A stretch of 57,825 bases of DNA from Fastidiosipila sp964627125 (GTDB lineage Bacteria > Bacillota > Clostridia > Saccharofermentanales > Fastidiosipilaceae), in the NCBI GenBank assembly GCA_964627125.1, contig CAZVJQ010000009.1, positions 1 to 57,825 of the forward strand, in the 5' to 3' direction. A program made the position numbers and the translations under genes. Each line of letters opens with the position of its first letter. Within the stretch, counting starts at the first letter, position 1. The notes under the pieces were generated by a model that searched no databases, was not told the DNA's origin, and was given only the letters and a program-made list of their open reading frames with translations. Of this stretch, positions 34,944 through 43,901 are shown one piece after another.

Positions 34944-36215
34944 ATGAATATAGATAAGAATTTTACTATTGAAGACGCTGAAATAATCACGGTTGGTACA
35001 GAAATTTTAATAGGACAAGTTCTAAATACTAATTCCCAATTTCTAGCCAGCAGTTTACATGATTTAGGTATTAATTCAAAACATCAACAAGTAGTTGGTG
35101 ATAACCCAGAACGCCTCTATGAGGCTATTAGAGTTGCCATGGGCAGAAGTGACCTAGTAATACTTACAGGTGGACTTGGCCCTACTAAGGACGATATAAG
35201 CTTAGAAATAGCGGCAAAAGCAACTAACAACACGCTTGCAAGTAATCATGAAATTGAACAAGAGATTGAAGATTACTTTGAAGGAAGAGAAAGAGATTTC
35301 ACCGAAAATAATTTAAAACAAGCAATAATGCCTGTGGATGGAATTAGCCTGCACAATGATAGAGGAACAGCTCCGGGTGTACTTATGCAAAATAGATTTG
35401 AAGATGAGAGAGATTCTCTTATTGCACTATTACCTGGTCCACCTAGAGAAAATACTCATATGTTTAAGCGCTATCTAAAACCTGAGCTAGAAAAATATTC
35501 GAATTTTGAAATTACGAGTATCTATATTCAAACTATGGGTATTGGCGAGTCTAGGCTTGCTAGTATCTTAGATCATTATTTAGCTAATTATTCTAATCCT
35601 AGTATTGCAACATATCCTGAAGCTACTGGTGTTGTTTTAAGGCTTACTTATAGACATGAAAAGGGTGGTAGTACTGATGCTCTTTATGAGCTTCTAGACG
35701 AGATTAGACCTTATATAGAAGAGTATGAATTTGCTGTTGGTGATACACCTATAAATGAGTTACTATTTGATAGTTTAGTTTCTGTTGATAAGAATATTTC
35801 ATTTGCTGAATCAGTAACAGCTGGTATTGCAGCCTCTGGAATAGCTGATTTACCTGGTGCTTCACAGGTATTACAAGGTGGGGTAGTTACTTACCATAAT
35901 GAAATTAAAGAAAATGTATTAAATATTTCTTCAGAATTATTAGAGAGGTATGGCTCAATTAGCTCTGAATGCGCAATTGAAATGGCAAAATCTGCTAGAA
36001 AAATGTTTAATTCAGACTATGCAGTAAGCATTACTGGTAACGCAGGTCCTACAGCTATAGAAGATAAGCCTCTTGGTCTAATTTACATAGCAATAGCATC
36101 TGAGGACGGAGTAGTTGTTAAAGAATACAACTTAAGTGGTGATCGAAATATAATTAGAACTAGAGCTAGTCAATATGCTTATGTAGAGGCATATAGATTT
36201 ATTACAGGAAAATAA
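34944..36215 (+). CDS. cinA: CinA-like competence/damage-inducible protein
   Basis: A 423-aa two-domain protein. The N-terminal molybdopterin-binding-like (COG1058) domain has TVGTEILIGQVLNTNS (about 17-32) and LTGGLGPTKDDIS (about 72-84). The C-terminal domain is the NMN-deamidase (PncC) type, with FAESVTAGIAAS and SITGNAGPTA. In the usual E-S-C-T-G-G motif of that domain, C is V and the first G is A here, although E and S remain, so activity is uncertain. It lies directly upstream of recA, as in many Firmicutes where cinA and recA are co-induced. Two bases separate it from folD. Confidence 0.92.
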   Translation: MNIDKNFTIEDAEIITVGTEILIGQVLNTNSQFLASSLHDLGINSKHQQVVGDNPERLYEAIRVAMGRSDLVILTGGLGPTKDDISLEIAAKATNNTLASNHEIEQEIEDYFEGRERDFTENNLKQAIMPVDGISLHNDRGTAPGVLMQNRFEDERDSLIALLPGPPRENTHMFKRYLKPELEKYSNFEITSIYIQTMGIGESRLASILDHYLANYSNPSIATYPEATGVVLRLTYRHEKGGSTDALYELLDEIRPYIEEYEFAVGDTPINELLFDSLVSVDKNISFAESVTAGIAASGIADLPGASQVLQGGVVTYHNEIKENVLNISSELLERYGSISSECAIEMAKSARKMFNSDYAVSITGNAGPTAIEDKPLGLIYIAIASEDGVVVKEYNLSGDRNIIRTRASQYAYVEAYRFITGK

Positions 36216-36273
36216 CATTTTGATATTTTGCAGGTTTTTGTAGGAAATTAGTAGTTATTTTAATAAATAAAGA

Positions 36274-36302
36274 TTGTAATATAAATTCAAATGATATAAA
36301 AT
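36274..36302 (+). promoter_or_regulatory. Promoter of recA
   Basis: TTGTAA (36274-36279), 17-bp spacer, TAAAAT (36297-36302), immediately upstream of the LexA-type operator. Confidence 0.5.
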
Positions 36303-36304
36303 AA

Positions 36305-36316
36305 GAACAAATGTTC
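36305..36316 (+). promoter_or_regulatory. LexA (SOS) box upstream of recA
   Basis: GAACAAATGTTC, flanked as AGAACAAATGTTCG, fits the Gram-positive LexA consensus (C)GAAC-N4-GTTC(G). It sits a few bases past the -10 element and 21 bp before the recA start, placed to block transcription initiation. Confidence 0.8.
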
Positions 36317-36337
36317 GTTTTCGATGGAGGTCAAGTA

Positions 36338-37486
36338 ATGGCAAAAAGAAAATCAGGTAAATCATCACAGGAAGTAAGCAATGTATCATTCGATGAGAGA
36401 AGTAAGGCTCTTGATTCTGCAATGAAGAAAATTGAATCTCAATTCGGTAAAGGTTCAATTATGAAACTAGGCGATGATGTTGTAGAAGATATTAGAGCAA
36501 TACCAACAGGTTCTTTATCATTAGATGTAGCTCTTGGTATTGGTGGTGTTCCAACTGGTAGAGTAGTTGAAATTTATGGACCAGAATCATCTGGTAAAAC
36601 TACCGTTGCCTTACATATAGCTGCTGAAGCTCAAAAAATGGGTGGTACTGCAGCATTTATTGATGCTGAACATGCTTTAGATCCATCGTATGCACGTAAA
36701 CTAGGTGTAGATATAGACAACTTAATTGTTTCACAGCCAGATAATGGTGAACAAGCATTAGAGATCGCTGAGGCTCTTGTTCGAAGTGGAGCTATTGATG
36801 TCATAGTAGTTGACTCTGTTGCTGCACTAACTCCTAAGGCTGAAATAGATGGTGAAATGGGAGACTCTCACGTTGGTCTTCAAGCAAGATTAATGTCACA
36901 AGCTCTTAGAAAACTAACTGCAATCATTAGTAAGTCAGAGACAGTGCTAATATTTATTAACCAACTTCGTGAGAAGGTTGGAATTATGTTTGGTAACCCT
37001 GAGACAACACCTGGTGGTAGAGCTCTTAAATTCTACTCATCTGTCAGATTAGATGTCAGAAGAATCGAGACTCTGAAGAGAGCAGGTGATGCTTATGGTA
37101 ATAGAACTAGAGTAAAAATAGTTAAAAATAAACTTGCTCCACCATTTAAAGAAGCTGAATTTGATTTAATCTATGGAGAAGGTATTTCCAAGCTTGGTGA
37201 CTTACTGGATTTAGCTGTAGAAAAAGATATTGTTGATAAGGCTGGTTCATGGTTCTCCTATCAAGATGAGAGAATTGGTCAAGGTAGAGATAAATGTGTA
37301 CAATGGCTTAAAGATAATCCAGAAATAGCTGATGAAATTGAAACTCAAGTAAGAATAGCATATGGAATATTAGAGGATGATTTAGAAGAATCTGATGATG
37401 AATCTAAGGATGCTAAAAATGATGATGTACCAGATGGCGAAGGAAAGAGTGAAGACGATTTAATCGATGATATTCTTGGATTATAA
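36338..37486 (+). CDS. recA: Recombinase A
   Basis: A 382-aa RecA that forms filaments on ssDNA, catalyses strand exchange and stimulates LexA self-cleavage. Walker A GPESSGKTT (81-89), VDSVAALTPKAEIDGEMGD, the L2 loop NQLREKVGIMFGNPETTPGGRALKFYSS and the C-terminal core are intact. The last ~35 residues are strongly acidic, as typical. The ATG at 36338 follows TGGAGG; the in-frame ATG at 36311 lies inside the LexA box and is rejected. The 3' end overlaps recX. Confidence 0.98.
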   Translation: MAKRKSGKSSQEVSNVSFDERSKALDSAMKKIESQFGKGSIMKLGDDVVEDIRAIPTGSLSLDVALGIGGVPTGRVVEIYGPESSGKTTVALHIAAEAQKMGGTAAFIDAEHALDPSYARKLGVDIDNLIVSQPDNGEQALEIAEALVRSGAIDVIVVDSVAALTPKAEIDGEMGDSHVGLQARLMSQALRKLTAIISKSETVLIFINQLREKVGIMFGNPETTPGGRALKFYSSVRLDVRRIETLKRAGDAYGNRTRVKIVKNKLAPPFKEAEFDLIYGEGISKLGDLLDLAVEKDIVDKAGSWFSYQDERIGQGRDKCVQWLKDNPEIADEIETQVRIAYGILEDDLEESDDESKDAKNDDVPDGEGKSEDDLIDDILGL

Positions 37487-38006
37487 TCAAATATCTTCAG
37501 GAGATAATAAATCTGAAGAAGAAATAGAGTATGAAAATTTAATGCGCGAATGTCGTTCTACTGCAATTTATTACTTGCTAGGACGACATCGTAGTTCTGG
37601 GCAGCTAAGAAAGAAACTCCAAGAAAATGAAAATAATTTTCCTAAGGAAATGATAGAAGATGTTATTGCTGCGATGGAGAATGAGGCTTATCTTAAGGAT
37701 CAAGAACTAGCTGATTATGTCCTTAGAAGTAGACGAGGAAGTAAGGCTGAGAGTAAGCTTGCTCTTTACCACAGAATGCAAAATTTCGGCATAAGAGAAG
37801 ATATCATCAACTTGAATTTAGATTCTCACATTGATGACTACACACTGCTATGTGAATTCATAAGTAAGAAGAAATTAGATTTAGTAGATGAGTTAAAAAG
37901 AGCGGAAGATTATGATGAACGTAATAATCTTCTAGCTAAATTACTTCGTTCTTGTAAGTCTAGAGGCTTCTCTGAACATCTTGTTTTCAAATACATTAAT
38001 TCATAA
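37467..38006 (+). CDS. recX: RecX family regulator of RecA
   Basis: A 179-aa helical protein of three-helix repeats that binds RecA filaments and modulates them. Diagnostic are AIYYLLGRHRSSGQLRKKLQ (about 32-51), MENEAYLKDQELADYVLRSR and the C-terminal KSRGFSEHLVFKYI, all in the RecX pattern (x-x-L-x-x-R-x-x-S-x-x-E/Q-L). The ATG at 37467 overlaps recA by 20 bp with no strong ribosome-binding site, suggesting translational coupling; ATG 37542 would remove 25 poorly conserved residues. Confidence 0.88.
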   Translation: MIFLDYNQISSGDNKSEEEIEYENLMRECRSTAIYYLLGRHRSSGQLRKKLQENENNFPKEMIEDVIAAMENEAYLKDQELADYVLRSRRGSKAESKLALYHRMQNFGIREDIINLNLDSHIDDYTLLCEFISKKKLDLVDELKRAEDYDERNNLLAKLLRSCKSRGFSEHLVFKYINS

Positions 38007-38051
38007 TTTTACAATTTGGTATTTTGTTTTTATATTTTTCTAAATTAGGGC

Positions 38052-38057
38052 TATAAT
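38052..38057 (+). promoter_or_regulatory. Probable -10 box of pgsA
   Basis: TATAAT in GGGCTATAATATG, 51 bp before pgsA; the -35 region is only T-rich. Confidence 0.4.
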
Positions 38058-38108
38058 ATGTTTGAAATTTTGCTATTGTAGAATTGAATTAGAATAAATG
38101 GAGTGACT

Positions 38109-38705
38109 ATGAATTTACCAAATAAACTATCTTTAATGAGAATTATTCTTGTTCCTATTATGCTTATATTTATGACGCAGTTTTCTGGAGAGAATTTCGT
38201 AGGATGGAATAATTTTGTTAGCGGCTATGGAATGATTATTGCCCTAATTATTTTTTCAATTGCAGCTTATACAGACCATCTGGATGGCATGATTGCTAGA
38301 CGTGATGGCTTAGTCACGGACTTAGGTAAATTTTTAGACCCTATTGCAGATAAGTTCTTGGTTATATCATCTTTTATTGCTTTTACCGCTATGGGAAGAA
38401 TAAGTTTATGGGTTCCAGTAATCGTTTTATTTAGAGAACTAGCAGTTACAGGAATGAGAACAATAGCCGCAAATAAGGGTGTGGTTGTACCATCTAAGAT
38501 GTTTGGTAAGGTCAAGGCTGTTATTCAGATGGCTACAATAATCACATTAATGATTGAACAAATATTATTACACTTCGCAGGAGTTAATACCTTTACTAAC
38601 ATCATTGTTGTTTTAAGTAATATTTTAATAATTTTAACAATAATTTTCACATTACTATCAGGTGCTGACTATTTATATGAACATAAAGACTTGCTAAGTG
38701 AGTAA
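38109..38705 (+). CDS. pgsA: CDP-diacylglycerol-glycerol-3-phosphate phosphatidyltransferase
   Basis: A 198-aa multi-pass membrane enzyme that makes phosphatidylglycerol phosphate from CDP-diacylglycerol (made by CdsA) and glycerol-3-P. The CDP-alcohol phosphotransferase motif D-H-L-D-G-x2-A-R-x8-G-x3-D-x3-D is complete (about 57-79). N-terminal NLPNKLSLMRIILVPIM is typical of PgsA. ATG 38109 follows GGAG by six bases; GTG 38103 is an alternative. recA-recX-pgsA proximity is common in Firmicutes. Confidence 0.94.
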   Translation: MNLPNKLSLMRIILVPIMLIFMTQFSGENFVGWNNFVSGYGMIIALIIFSIAAYTDHLDGMIARRDGLVTDLGKFLDPIADKFLVISSFIAFTAMGRISLWVPVIVLFRELAVTGMRTIAANKGVVVPSKMFGKVKAVIQMATIITLMIEQILLHFAGVNTFTNIIVVLSNILIILTIIFTLLSGADYLYEHKDLLSE

Positions 38706-38726
38706 TTTCTGATATTATTATAGAAT

Positions 38727-38752
38727 TATAATCACTAGGAAATTTCTAGTGA
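38727..38752 (+). promoter_or_regulatory. acpP upstream promoter with 21-bp palindrome
   Basis: A -10 TATAAT (38727-38732) is directly followed by TCACTAG (38732-38738), 7 bp, CTAGTGA (38746-38752). The palindrome covers the expected transcription start, like an operator. No T tract follows, so a terminator is unlikely. Confidence 0.45.
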
Positions 38753-38850
38753 CACTTGGAATTTAATTAAGCGAACATTATAATATGTAAAGTTCAACTT
38801 AGAGAAATTTTCAAAGAAGTAAACTAAAATGTAAATTTAGGAGGAAGAAA

Positions 38851-39096
38851 ATGACAGATCAAGATATTTTAAACCAAGTTACTGAGATTTTAGTAGATCA
38901 ACTAGGTGTAGATGAAGAAGATGTAACAATGGAAGCTAGCTTCATTGATGACTTAAATGCAGACTCATTAGATATCGTTGAATTAGTTATGGCATTAGAG
39001 CAAGAATTTGACGTAACAATTCCAGATGAAGAAGCTGAGAGAATTACAACTGTTGGTGACGTAGTTAACTACATCAAGACAAACTTCAATGACTAA
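38851..39096 (+). CDS. acpP: Acyl carrier protein
   Basis: An 81-aa acidic four-helix carrier for fatty-acid synthesis. The 4'-phosphopantetheine site is S39 in NADSLDIVEL. The sequence is typical throughout, including DLGVDEEDV-type loop I. A strong TAGGAGGAAG ribosome-binding site precedes the start. It stands alone between pgsA and a small membrane protein, with its own terminator, and is upstream of rnc as in many Gram-positives. Confidence 0.97.
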   Translation: MTDQDILNQVTEILVDQLGVDEEDVTMEASFIDDLNADSLDIVELVMALEQEFDVTIPDEEAERITTVGDVVNYIKTNFND

Positions 39097-39127
39097 TTTT
39101 AATTTATTTAATTAAGATAATTAATCT

Positions 39128-39151
39128 AAGAGCTCATTAGAGCTCTTTTTT
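39128..39151 (+). terminator. Intrinsic terminator after acpP
   Basis: AAGAGCTC-ATTA-GAGCTCTT, a perfect 8-bp stem followed by T6. Confidence 0.92.
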
Positions 39152-39218
39152 CATGTCTTTCATCTTGCTTTCATTTTAGATAGATATTATGTATGCATAT
39201 AAATGGAGGAGAATAGAT

Positions 39219-39440
39219 ATGGAAACAGGAGCAAAATTAAGCAGTAATACAGGGAAAATTCTAGCATTAGCTGGACTATGTTCAATATTAGTAGGTATAT
39301 TCTTCGCAGACGTTATCTTATCTGTATTGGGTATAATTTTAGGTTTATTAGCACTATTATCACCAGAACGTAAATTTGGTGCTATTGTAATTGCAATGGG
39401 CGTTATTAGATTAGTTCTATCACTTACAAATATTTTGTAA
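39219..39440 (+). CDS. Small hypothetical membrane protein, 73 aa
   Basis: ATG 39219 lies eight bases after GGAGGA. The in-frame ATG at 39189 is upstream of that site and is rejected. The protein has a short polar N-terminus (METGAKLSSNTGK) followed by three hydrophobic stretches: about 14-30, 31-46 and 51-70, broken by the charged SPERKFGA turn. It is flanked by terminators on both sides, so it is a separate monocistronic unit. It does not match any family I can name with confidence. The strong ribosome-binding site supports real expression. Confidence 0.72.
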   Translation: METGAKLSSNTGKILALAGLCSILVGIFFADVILSVLGIILGLLALLSPERKFGAIVIAMGVIRLVLSLTNIL

Positions 39441-39465
39441 TTACATAGAAATAATAATTTTATTT

Positions 39466-39494
39466 ACTAGGAGTGCATGGCTCCTAGTTTTTTT
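39466..39494 (+). terminator. Intrinsic terminator after the 73-aa membrane protein
   Basis: ACTAGGAG-TGCATGG-CTCCTAGT, a perfect 8-bp stem, then T7. Confidence 0.92.
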
Positions 39495-39535
39495 ATGCCA
39501 TCATTTACTTGAAGAATGCCATTTAGGCTGAAACA

Positions 39536-39544
39536 TGTTAGAAT
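39536..39544 (+). promoter_or_regulatory. Extended -10 promoter of rnc
   Basis: TGTTAGAAT: TAGAAT (39539-39544) with an upstream TG; the -35 is unclear. It lies 36 bp before the GTG start of rnc. Confidence 0.4.
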
Positions 39545-39579
39545 ATTTTAGAAATTCAATTATAAAAAGGATCTAATAA

Positions 39580-40290
39580 GTGGAATTAGATAAAGAAAAA
39601 TATCAAGAATATGCAAGAGAATATTTAGAGTATGAATTCAATGATGTAGATAGGCTGATTGAGGCTTTGACCCATTCATCTTTTGCTAATGAAAATAGAG
39701 AATTAAAACTAAAAGATAACCAGCGCTTAGAATTTTTAGGCGATGCGATACTTGAAGCAGTAATTAGCGAGAAGTTGTATGTGGAAGAAAATTTCGATGA
39801 AGGAGCTATGACTAAGATTCGCTCACTTACTGTGCGTGAAGAGAGCTTAGTTGCTGCAGCCAATAAAATTAATCTAACTGAGATGTTACTACTTGGTCAA
39901 GGCGAGGAAAAAACTTTAGGTCGCCTTAAATCTTCAAATGCTGAAGATGCTATGGAAGCAGTTATTGGTGCAATTTTCATTGACTCAAACTGGGATGAAA
40001 CTAAGAAATTTATTAATAGAGTTCTCAAAGATACATATAAGGATGCTAAATCTGGAAACTTAGTTTATGACTATAAGAGTAAACTATACCAAGTGCTACA
40101 AGCTAAAGAGAATTTACCACAAGTTGAATTTCGCTTAATAAATGAATCTGGACCAGCTCATGATAAGTCCTTTACAATCGCTGTTTACTACAATGGCGAT
40201 AACTATGGTGAAGCTAGTGCAAGCAATAAGAAGCTTGCAGAACAAGAAGCTGCTAGAATCTTTTTAGAAACATATAGAGAAGAGGACTAA
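39580..40290 (+). CDS. rnc: Ribonuclease III
   Basis: A 236-aa dsRNA endonuclease that matures rRNA and other transcripts. The signature NQRLEFLGDAIL (about 47-58) and the second acidic cluster EDAMEAVIGAIFID (about 121-134) provide the metal-binding residues. The C-terminal dsRNA-binding domain (~165-232) ends ASASNKKLAEQEAARIFLE. The start is GTG 39580 behind AAAAGG. smc begins five bases after its stop, the standard rnc-smc-ftsY order. Confidence 0.97.
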   Translation: MELDKEKYQEYAREYLEYEFNDVDRLIEALTHSSFANENRELKLKDNQRLEFLGDAILEAVISEKLYVEENFDEGAMTKIRSLTVREESLVAAANKINLTEMLLLGQGEEKTLGRLKSSNAEDAMEAVIGAIFIDSNWDETKKFINRVLKDTYKDAKSGNLVYDYKSKLYQVLQAKENLPQVEFRLINESGPAHDKSFTIAVYYNGDNYGEASASNKKLAEQEAARIFLETYREED

Positions 40291-40295
40291 TAATC

Positions 40296-43200
40296 TTGAA
40301 ATTAAAATCATTGATTTTACAGGGTTTTAAATCCTTCCATGACAGAGTCACTGTTGACTTCAACGAAGGTGTAACAGCTATTGTTGGGCCAAATGGTAGT
40401 GGAAAATCTAATATAACTGACGCGATTCGCTGGGTTCTTGGAGAGCAAGGAAGCGCTAATTTGCGTGTCAATAAAATGGATGAACTGATTTTTGCAGGTT
40501 CACAAAACAAACGTGCATTATCTTATGCAGAAGTTACCTTAGTAATGGATAATTCAGATCATAGCTTGAATCTTGACTATGATGAAGCGAGAATTACTAG
40601 AAGAATTTATAGAAGTGGTGAAAGTGAATATCTAATCAACGATAGTAAGGTTCGTTTGAAAGATATCAATGAGCTATTTTTTGATACCGGTATTGGTAAA
40701 GATGGCTACTCAATGATAGGTCAAGGTAAAGTAGATGACATCCTAAGTGGTAAGTCTGAACTTCGCCGTAAAATGATTGATGAAGCTAGTGGTATTAGTA
40801 AGTATAAAGTTAGAAAAAATGAAGCCAGTAGAAATCTTGAACATAGTGAGCAAAACCTAATAAGAATTAACGATATTCTAGCTGAGATTGAAAAACAAAA
40901 AGAACCATTAGAGAAACAAGCTAAGAAAGCAAACAAATATCTAAACTTAAGAGAAGAGCTAAAGGCTCTAGATTTGTCATACCTCTACTACATTATTGAA
41001 AATCAAGAAAGTTACAACAAGAAGCTTAATAGCGATATTCTTGAAAATCAAAATAATATAGAAATAGCAGAAGCTGAAAAGGTTCAAGTCATTGAATCTA
41101 CAGCAAAATTTAGAGAAACAATTCAAATCACTAATGGAAAAATTAATAGCCTAAATATAAATCTAGAAGATATAAATAATAGTCTCAACCAGTCAGAAAG
41201 AGCCATTGCTCTTAATAGACAAGAACTAGAATCTATTGATAAAAGAGCAACTGAAAGAGAAGAAAATGAAGAAGACTTCACTGATAGACTTGCAAAATTA
41301 AGCTTAGAAATTAAATCTAGACAAGAGAAGCATGAAGAAACTAAGAAAAACTCATTAGATATAAAAACTAAGATGGACTCAGATGAACTAATCCTCAAGT
41401 CTATTAATGATGAACTATCTAAATACCAAAAAGAGCTTAGAGAGATTTCTAATACTGAAGTCCAAATCAGCAATAGGCTAAATATTGCAAATAAGAACAT
41501 CCAATCTGAATTGACTAACAAAGAAGTTCTTACTCAACATATGAATATTCTTGAGAAAGACTTAAGTAATCTAGAAGCTGAATTTAAAGAAGAAAATACT
41601 ACACAAGAAGAAAGAGTCAGTAAGCAAAAAGATTTTAAAGATAAATTTGAAGAAGTTAATCAGAAACATAATAAATTAGCTGAAGAGATAAATACTATTT
41701 CAACAAGTTTAGACGAGAAGAATAATACGCTAAGACAAATAGAAAATTCACTAAATGAAGCAAATTACCAGGTGAGAACTCAAGAAAATCTTAAAGATAG
41801 TTTTGAGGGTTATAGTTATACAGTTAGAAACCTAATGAACTTAATTAAAGATGAGAATAAAAATGTTTTAGGGCCGCTAGCAAGTTTATTACAGGTGCCT
41901 GCAGAGTACGAGAATGCTATTTCTAGCGCTCTTGGTGGCAATAGCCAAAATATAGTTGTTAGAACTGAAAGAGATGCTCAGGAGATGATTCAATTGCTTA
42001 AAAACAAGCAAATGGGTCGTGCTACTTTCTTACCTATAAATCAGGTGCATGCGGGTAGTATTAATCATGATATTTTGAAGAAAGCAAGCAACAGCAATGG
42101 TTTTATAGGAATTGCTAGTGAAATACTTACTTTCAATGAAGAGATAAGACCTGTTGTTGAGTACGCTCTTTCTAGAACGATAGTCTGTGAAACTCTAGAT
42201 GATGCTGTAGCTATGGCTAGAAACATTAACTTTAGAGCTAGAATAGTCAGCCTGGAAGGTGACTTAATGAATGCTGGCGGATCAATGACCGGTGGTTCAT
42301 CTAAGAAGAATGAGCAAAATAGCGGATTGTTATCTAGAAACCGTGTGATCGAAGAATTAAAAGAGAAGATTAGTAAATTAACTAAGGATTTAAATTCACA
42401 TAGAGACTCTATAGCCGAACTTATTTCCCAAAAGGGGGCGAAATCTAAGCTTTTCACTGAAGTTGAAACTGAAGTGTCAGGTTTAAAACAAGAGCTTTTA
42501 AGTTTAAAACTACAAATCGAGCAAGCAGATTTAAATCTAGCTAAATTAGATAGTGAGATTGCTCAGAACAAAACTGACCTAAATCACATTATCGAAGACC
42601 AAGGTAAAGCAGCAAGTGACTTAAGTCTCAAGGAAAGTGAAGTAAAAAAACTAGAAGAAGAACTGGAAGCTATTAATAATAGTTCTAGTGAGCTATTGGA
42701 AAAAGTAGAAGCAAAACGTAATGAACAAGTAGATGTCCAAACTAGCTTCAATAGCCATAAGTTAAACTATACTCAATTAGAAGAGCAAGCAAAATCTAGC
42801 AAAGAAATTATTGAACGAATGCTAAATGAGGAGAAACAGATCTCTGAAGATATACGTCTACAAAAACAAAGTTTAGATACTGACATACAGCGAAAAGAAA
42901 AACTTGTATTAGACAGTGAATCACATAAGCAAAAAATTGAGAACTTCCAAAAGAATAAAGATGGTATCCTAGAGCAAATTAGAGAACTTAATGAAGACTT
43001 AGATAATGCAAATTCTGGAATTGAGAGTTCTAGCGATGCTTTAAACACTGTTAGCACATATTTAGCTAAACTCGGTCAAGAGCAAGGACGTCTAGAGCAA
43101 AAACTAGAGAATGCTAAAAATGAACTTATGAACCAAAGATCTAGATTATGGGAAGAGTACAATATGACTTTTGCCGAGAAGGATACATGGTATAAGGATG

Positions 43201-43883
43201 ACTTGGATGTAGATGAAACGAAGACTACTATCGATAAGTTGAGAAAACAAATATCTAATCTAGGATCTGTTAACGTCAATGCTATTGAAGAGAGTAAAGT
43301 GATTAATGAGCGTTATGAATTCACAATCAAGCAAAAGGAAGATGTGGAATCTGCTGCACAAGACTTAAAATCACTTATCAATTATCTTACAGATAAGATG
43401 CAGACACAATTTACAGAGTCATTTAATTTTATTAATGAGCAATTTAGTGAAGTATTTAAGGAACTATTTGGTGGTGGAGAAGCTAGATTAATTTTAAGCT
43501 CACAGACAGATATATTAAATAGTGAGATAGATATACAAGCATCCCCTCCAGGTAAAAAGATTCAAAATATGCTCTCACTATCAGGTGGCGAGAGATGTTT
43601 GACAGCAATTGCACTTTTATTTGCAATTCAAAAATTAAATCCTGCACCTTTCTGTGTCTTGGATGAGGTTGAAGCCGCTCTTGATGAAGCTAATATTTTT
43701 AGATTCTCAGATTATATAGTTAAACACTCTGAAGACACACAATATATATTAGTTACTCATAGACGTGGTACTATGGAAGCTGCTGATACAATTTATGGTG
43801 TGACTATGCCAGAACGTGGAGTTACTAAGGTAATTTCACTTAACTTAAATGACAGAATGACACAAAGCATAATTGAAGATTAA
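40296..43883 (+). CDS. smc: Chromosome segregation/condensation protein SMC
   Basis: A 1195-aa structural-maintenance-of-chromosomes ATPase. N-terminal Walker A GPNGSGKSNITDAIRWVLGE begins at about residue 32. Long coiled coils (~165-500 and ~670-1010) flank a hinge (~510-650, with MNAGGSMTGGS at its end). The C-terminal ABC signature LSGGERCLTAIALL and Walker B FCVLDEVEAALDEAN are intact. The start is TTG at 40296 following AGAGGACT; no ATG lies near. It partners with ScpA/ScpB, which are not in the window. rnc, smc and ftsY appear to be one transcript. Confidence 0.97.
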   Translation: MKLKSLILQGFKSFHDRVTVDFNEGVTAIVGPNGSGKSNITDAIRWVLGEQGSANLRVNKMDELIFAGSQNKRALSYAEVTLVMDNSDHSLNLDYDEARITRRIYRSGESEYLINDSKVRLKDINELFFDTGIGKDGYSMIGQGKVDDILSGKSELRRKMIDEASGISKYKVRKNEASRNLEHSEQNLIRINDILAEIEKQKEPLEKQAKKANKYLNLREELKALDLSYLYYIIENQESYNKKLNSDILENQNNIEIAEAEKVQVIESTAKFRETIQITNGKINSLNINLEDINNSLNQSERAIALNRQELESIDKRATEREENEEDFTDRLAKLSLEIKSRQEKHEETKKNSLDIKTKMDSDELILKSINDELSKYQKELREISNTEVQISNRLNIANKNIQSELTNKEVLTQHMNILEKDLSNLEAEFKEENTTQEERVSKQKDFKDKFEEVNQKHNKLAEEINTISTSLDEKNNTLRQIENSLNEANYQVRTQENLKDSFEGYSYTVRNLMNLIKDENKNVLGPLASLLQVPAEYENAISSALGGNSQNIVVRTERDAQEMIQLLKNKQMGRATFLPINQVHAGSINHDILKKASNSNGFIGIASEILTFNEEIRPVVEYALSRTIVCETLDDAVAMARNINFRARIVSLEGDLMNAGGSMTGGSSKKNEQNSGLLSRNRVIEELKEKISKLTKDLNSHRDSIAELISQKGAKSKLFTEVETEVSGLKQELLSLKLQIEQADLNLAKLDSEIAQNKTDLNHIIEDQGKAASDLSLKESEVKKLEEELEAINNSSSELLEKVEAKRNEQVDVQTSFNSHKLNYTQLEEQAKSSKEIIERMLNEEKQISEDIRLQKQSLDTDIQRKEKLVLDSESHKQKIENFQKNKDGILEQIRELNEDLDNANSGIESSSDALNTVSTYLAKLGQEQGRLEQKLENAKNELMNQRSRLWEEYNMTFAEKDTWYKDDLDVDETKTTIDKLRKQISNLGSVNVNAIEESKVINERYEFTIKQKEDVESAAQDLKSLINYLTDKMQTQFTESFNFINEQFSEVFKELFGGGEARLILSSQTDILNSEIDIQASPPGKKIQNMLSLSGGERCLTAIALLFAIQKLNPAPFCVLDEVEAALDEANIFRFSDYIVKHSEDTQYILVTHRRGTMEAADTIYGVTMPERGVTKVISLNLNDRMTQSIIED

Positions 43884-43901
43884 AATTACGAGGTAGAAGA
43901 T

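Noticed and set aside
36311..36337. Longer ATG start for recA
   Set aside because: It falls within the LexA box, and the ATG at 36338 has TGGAGG at proper distance.
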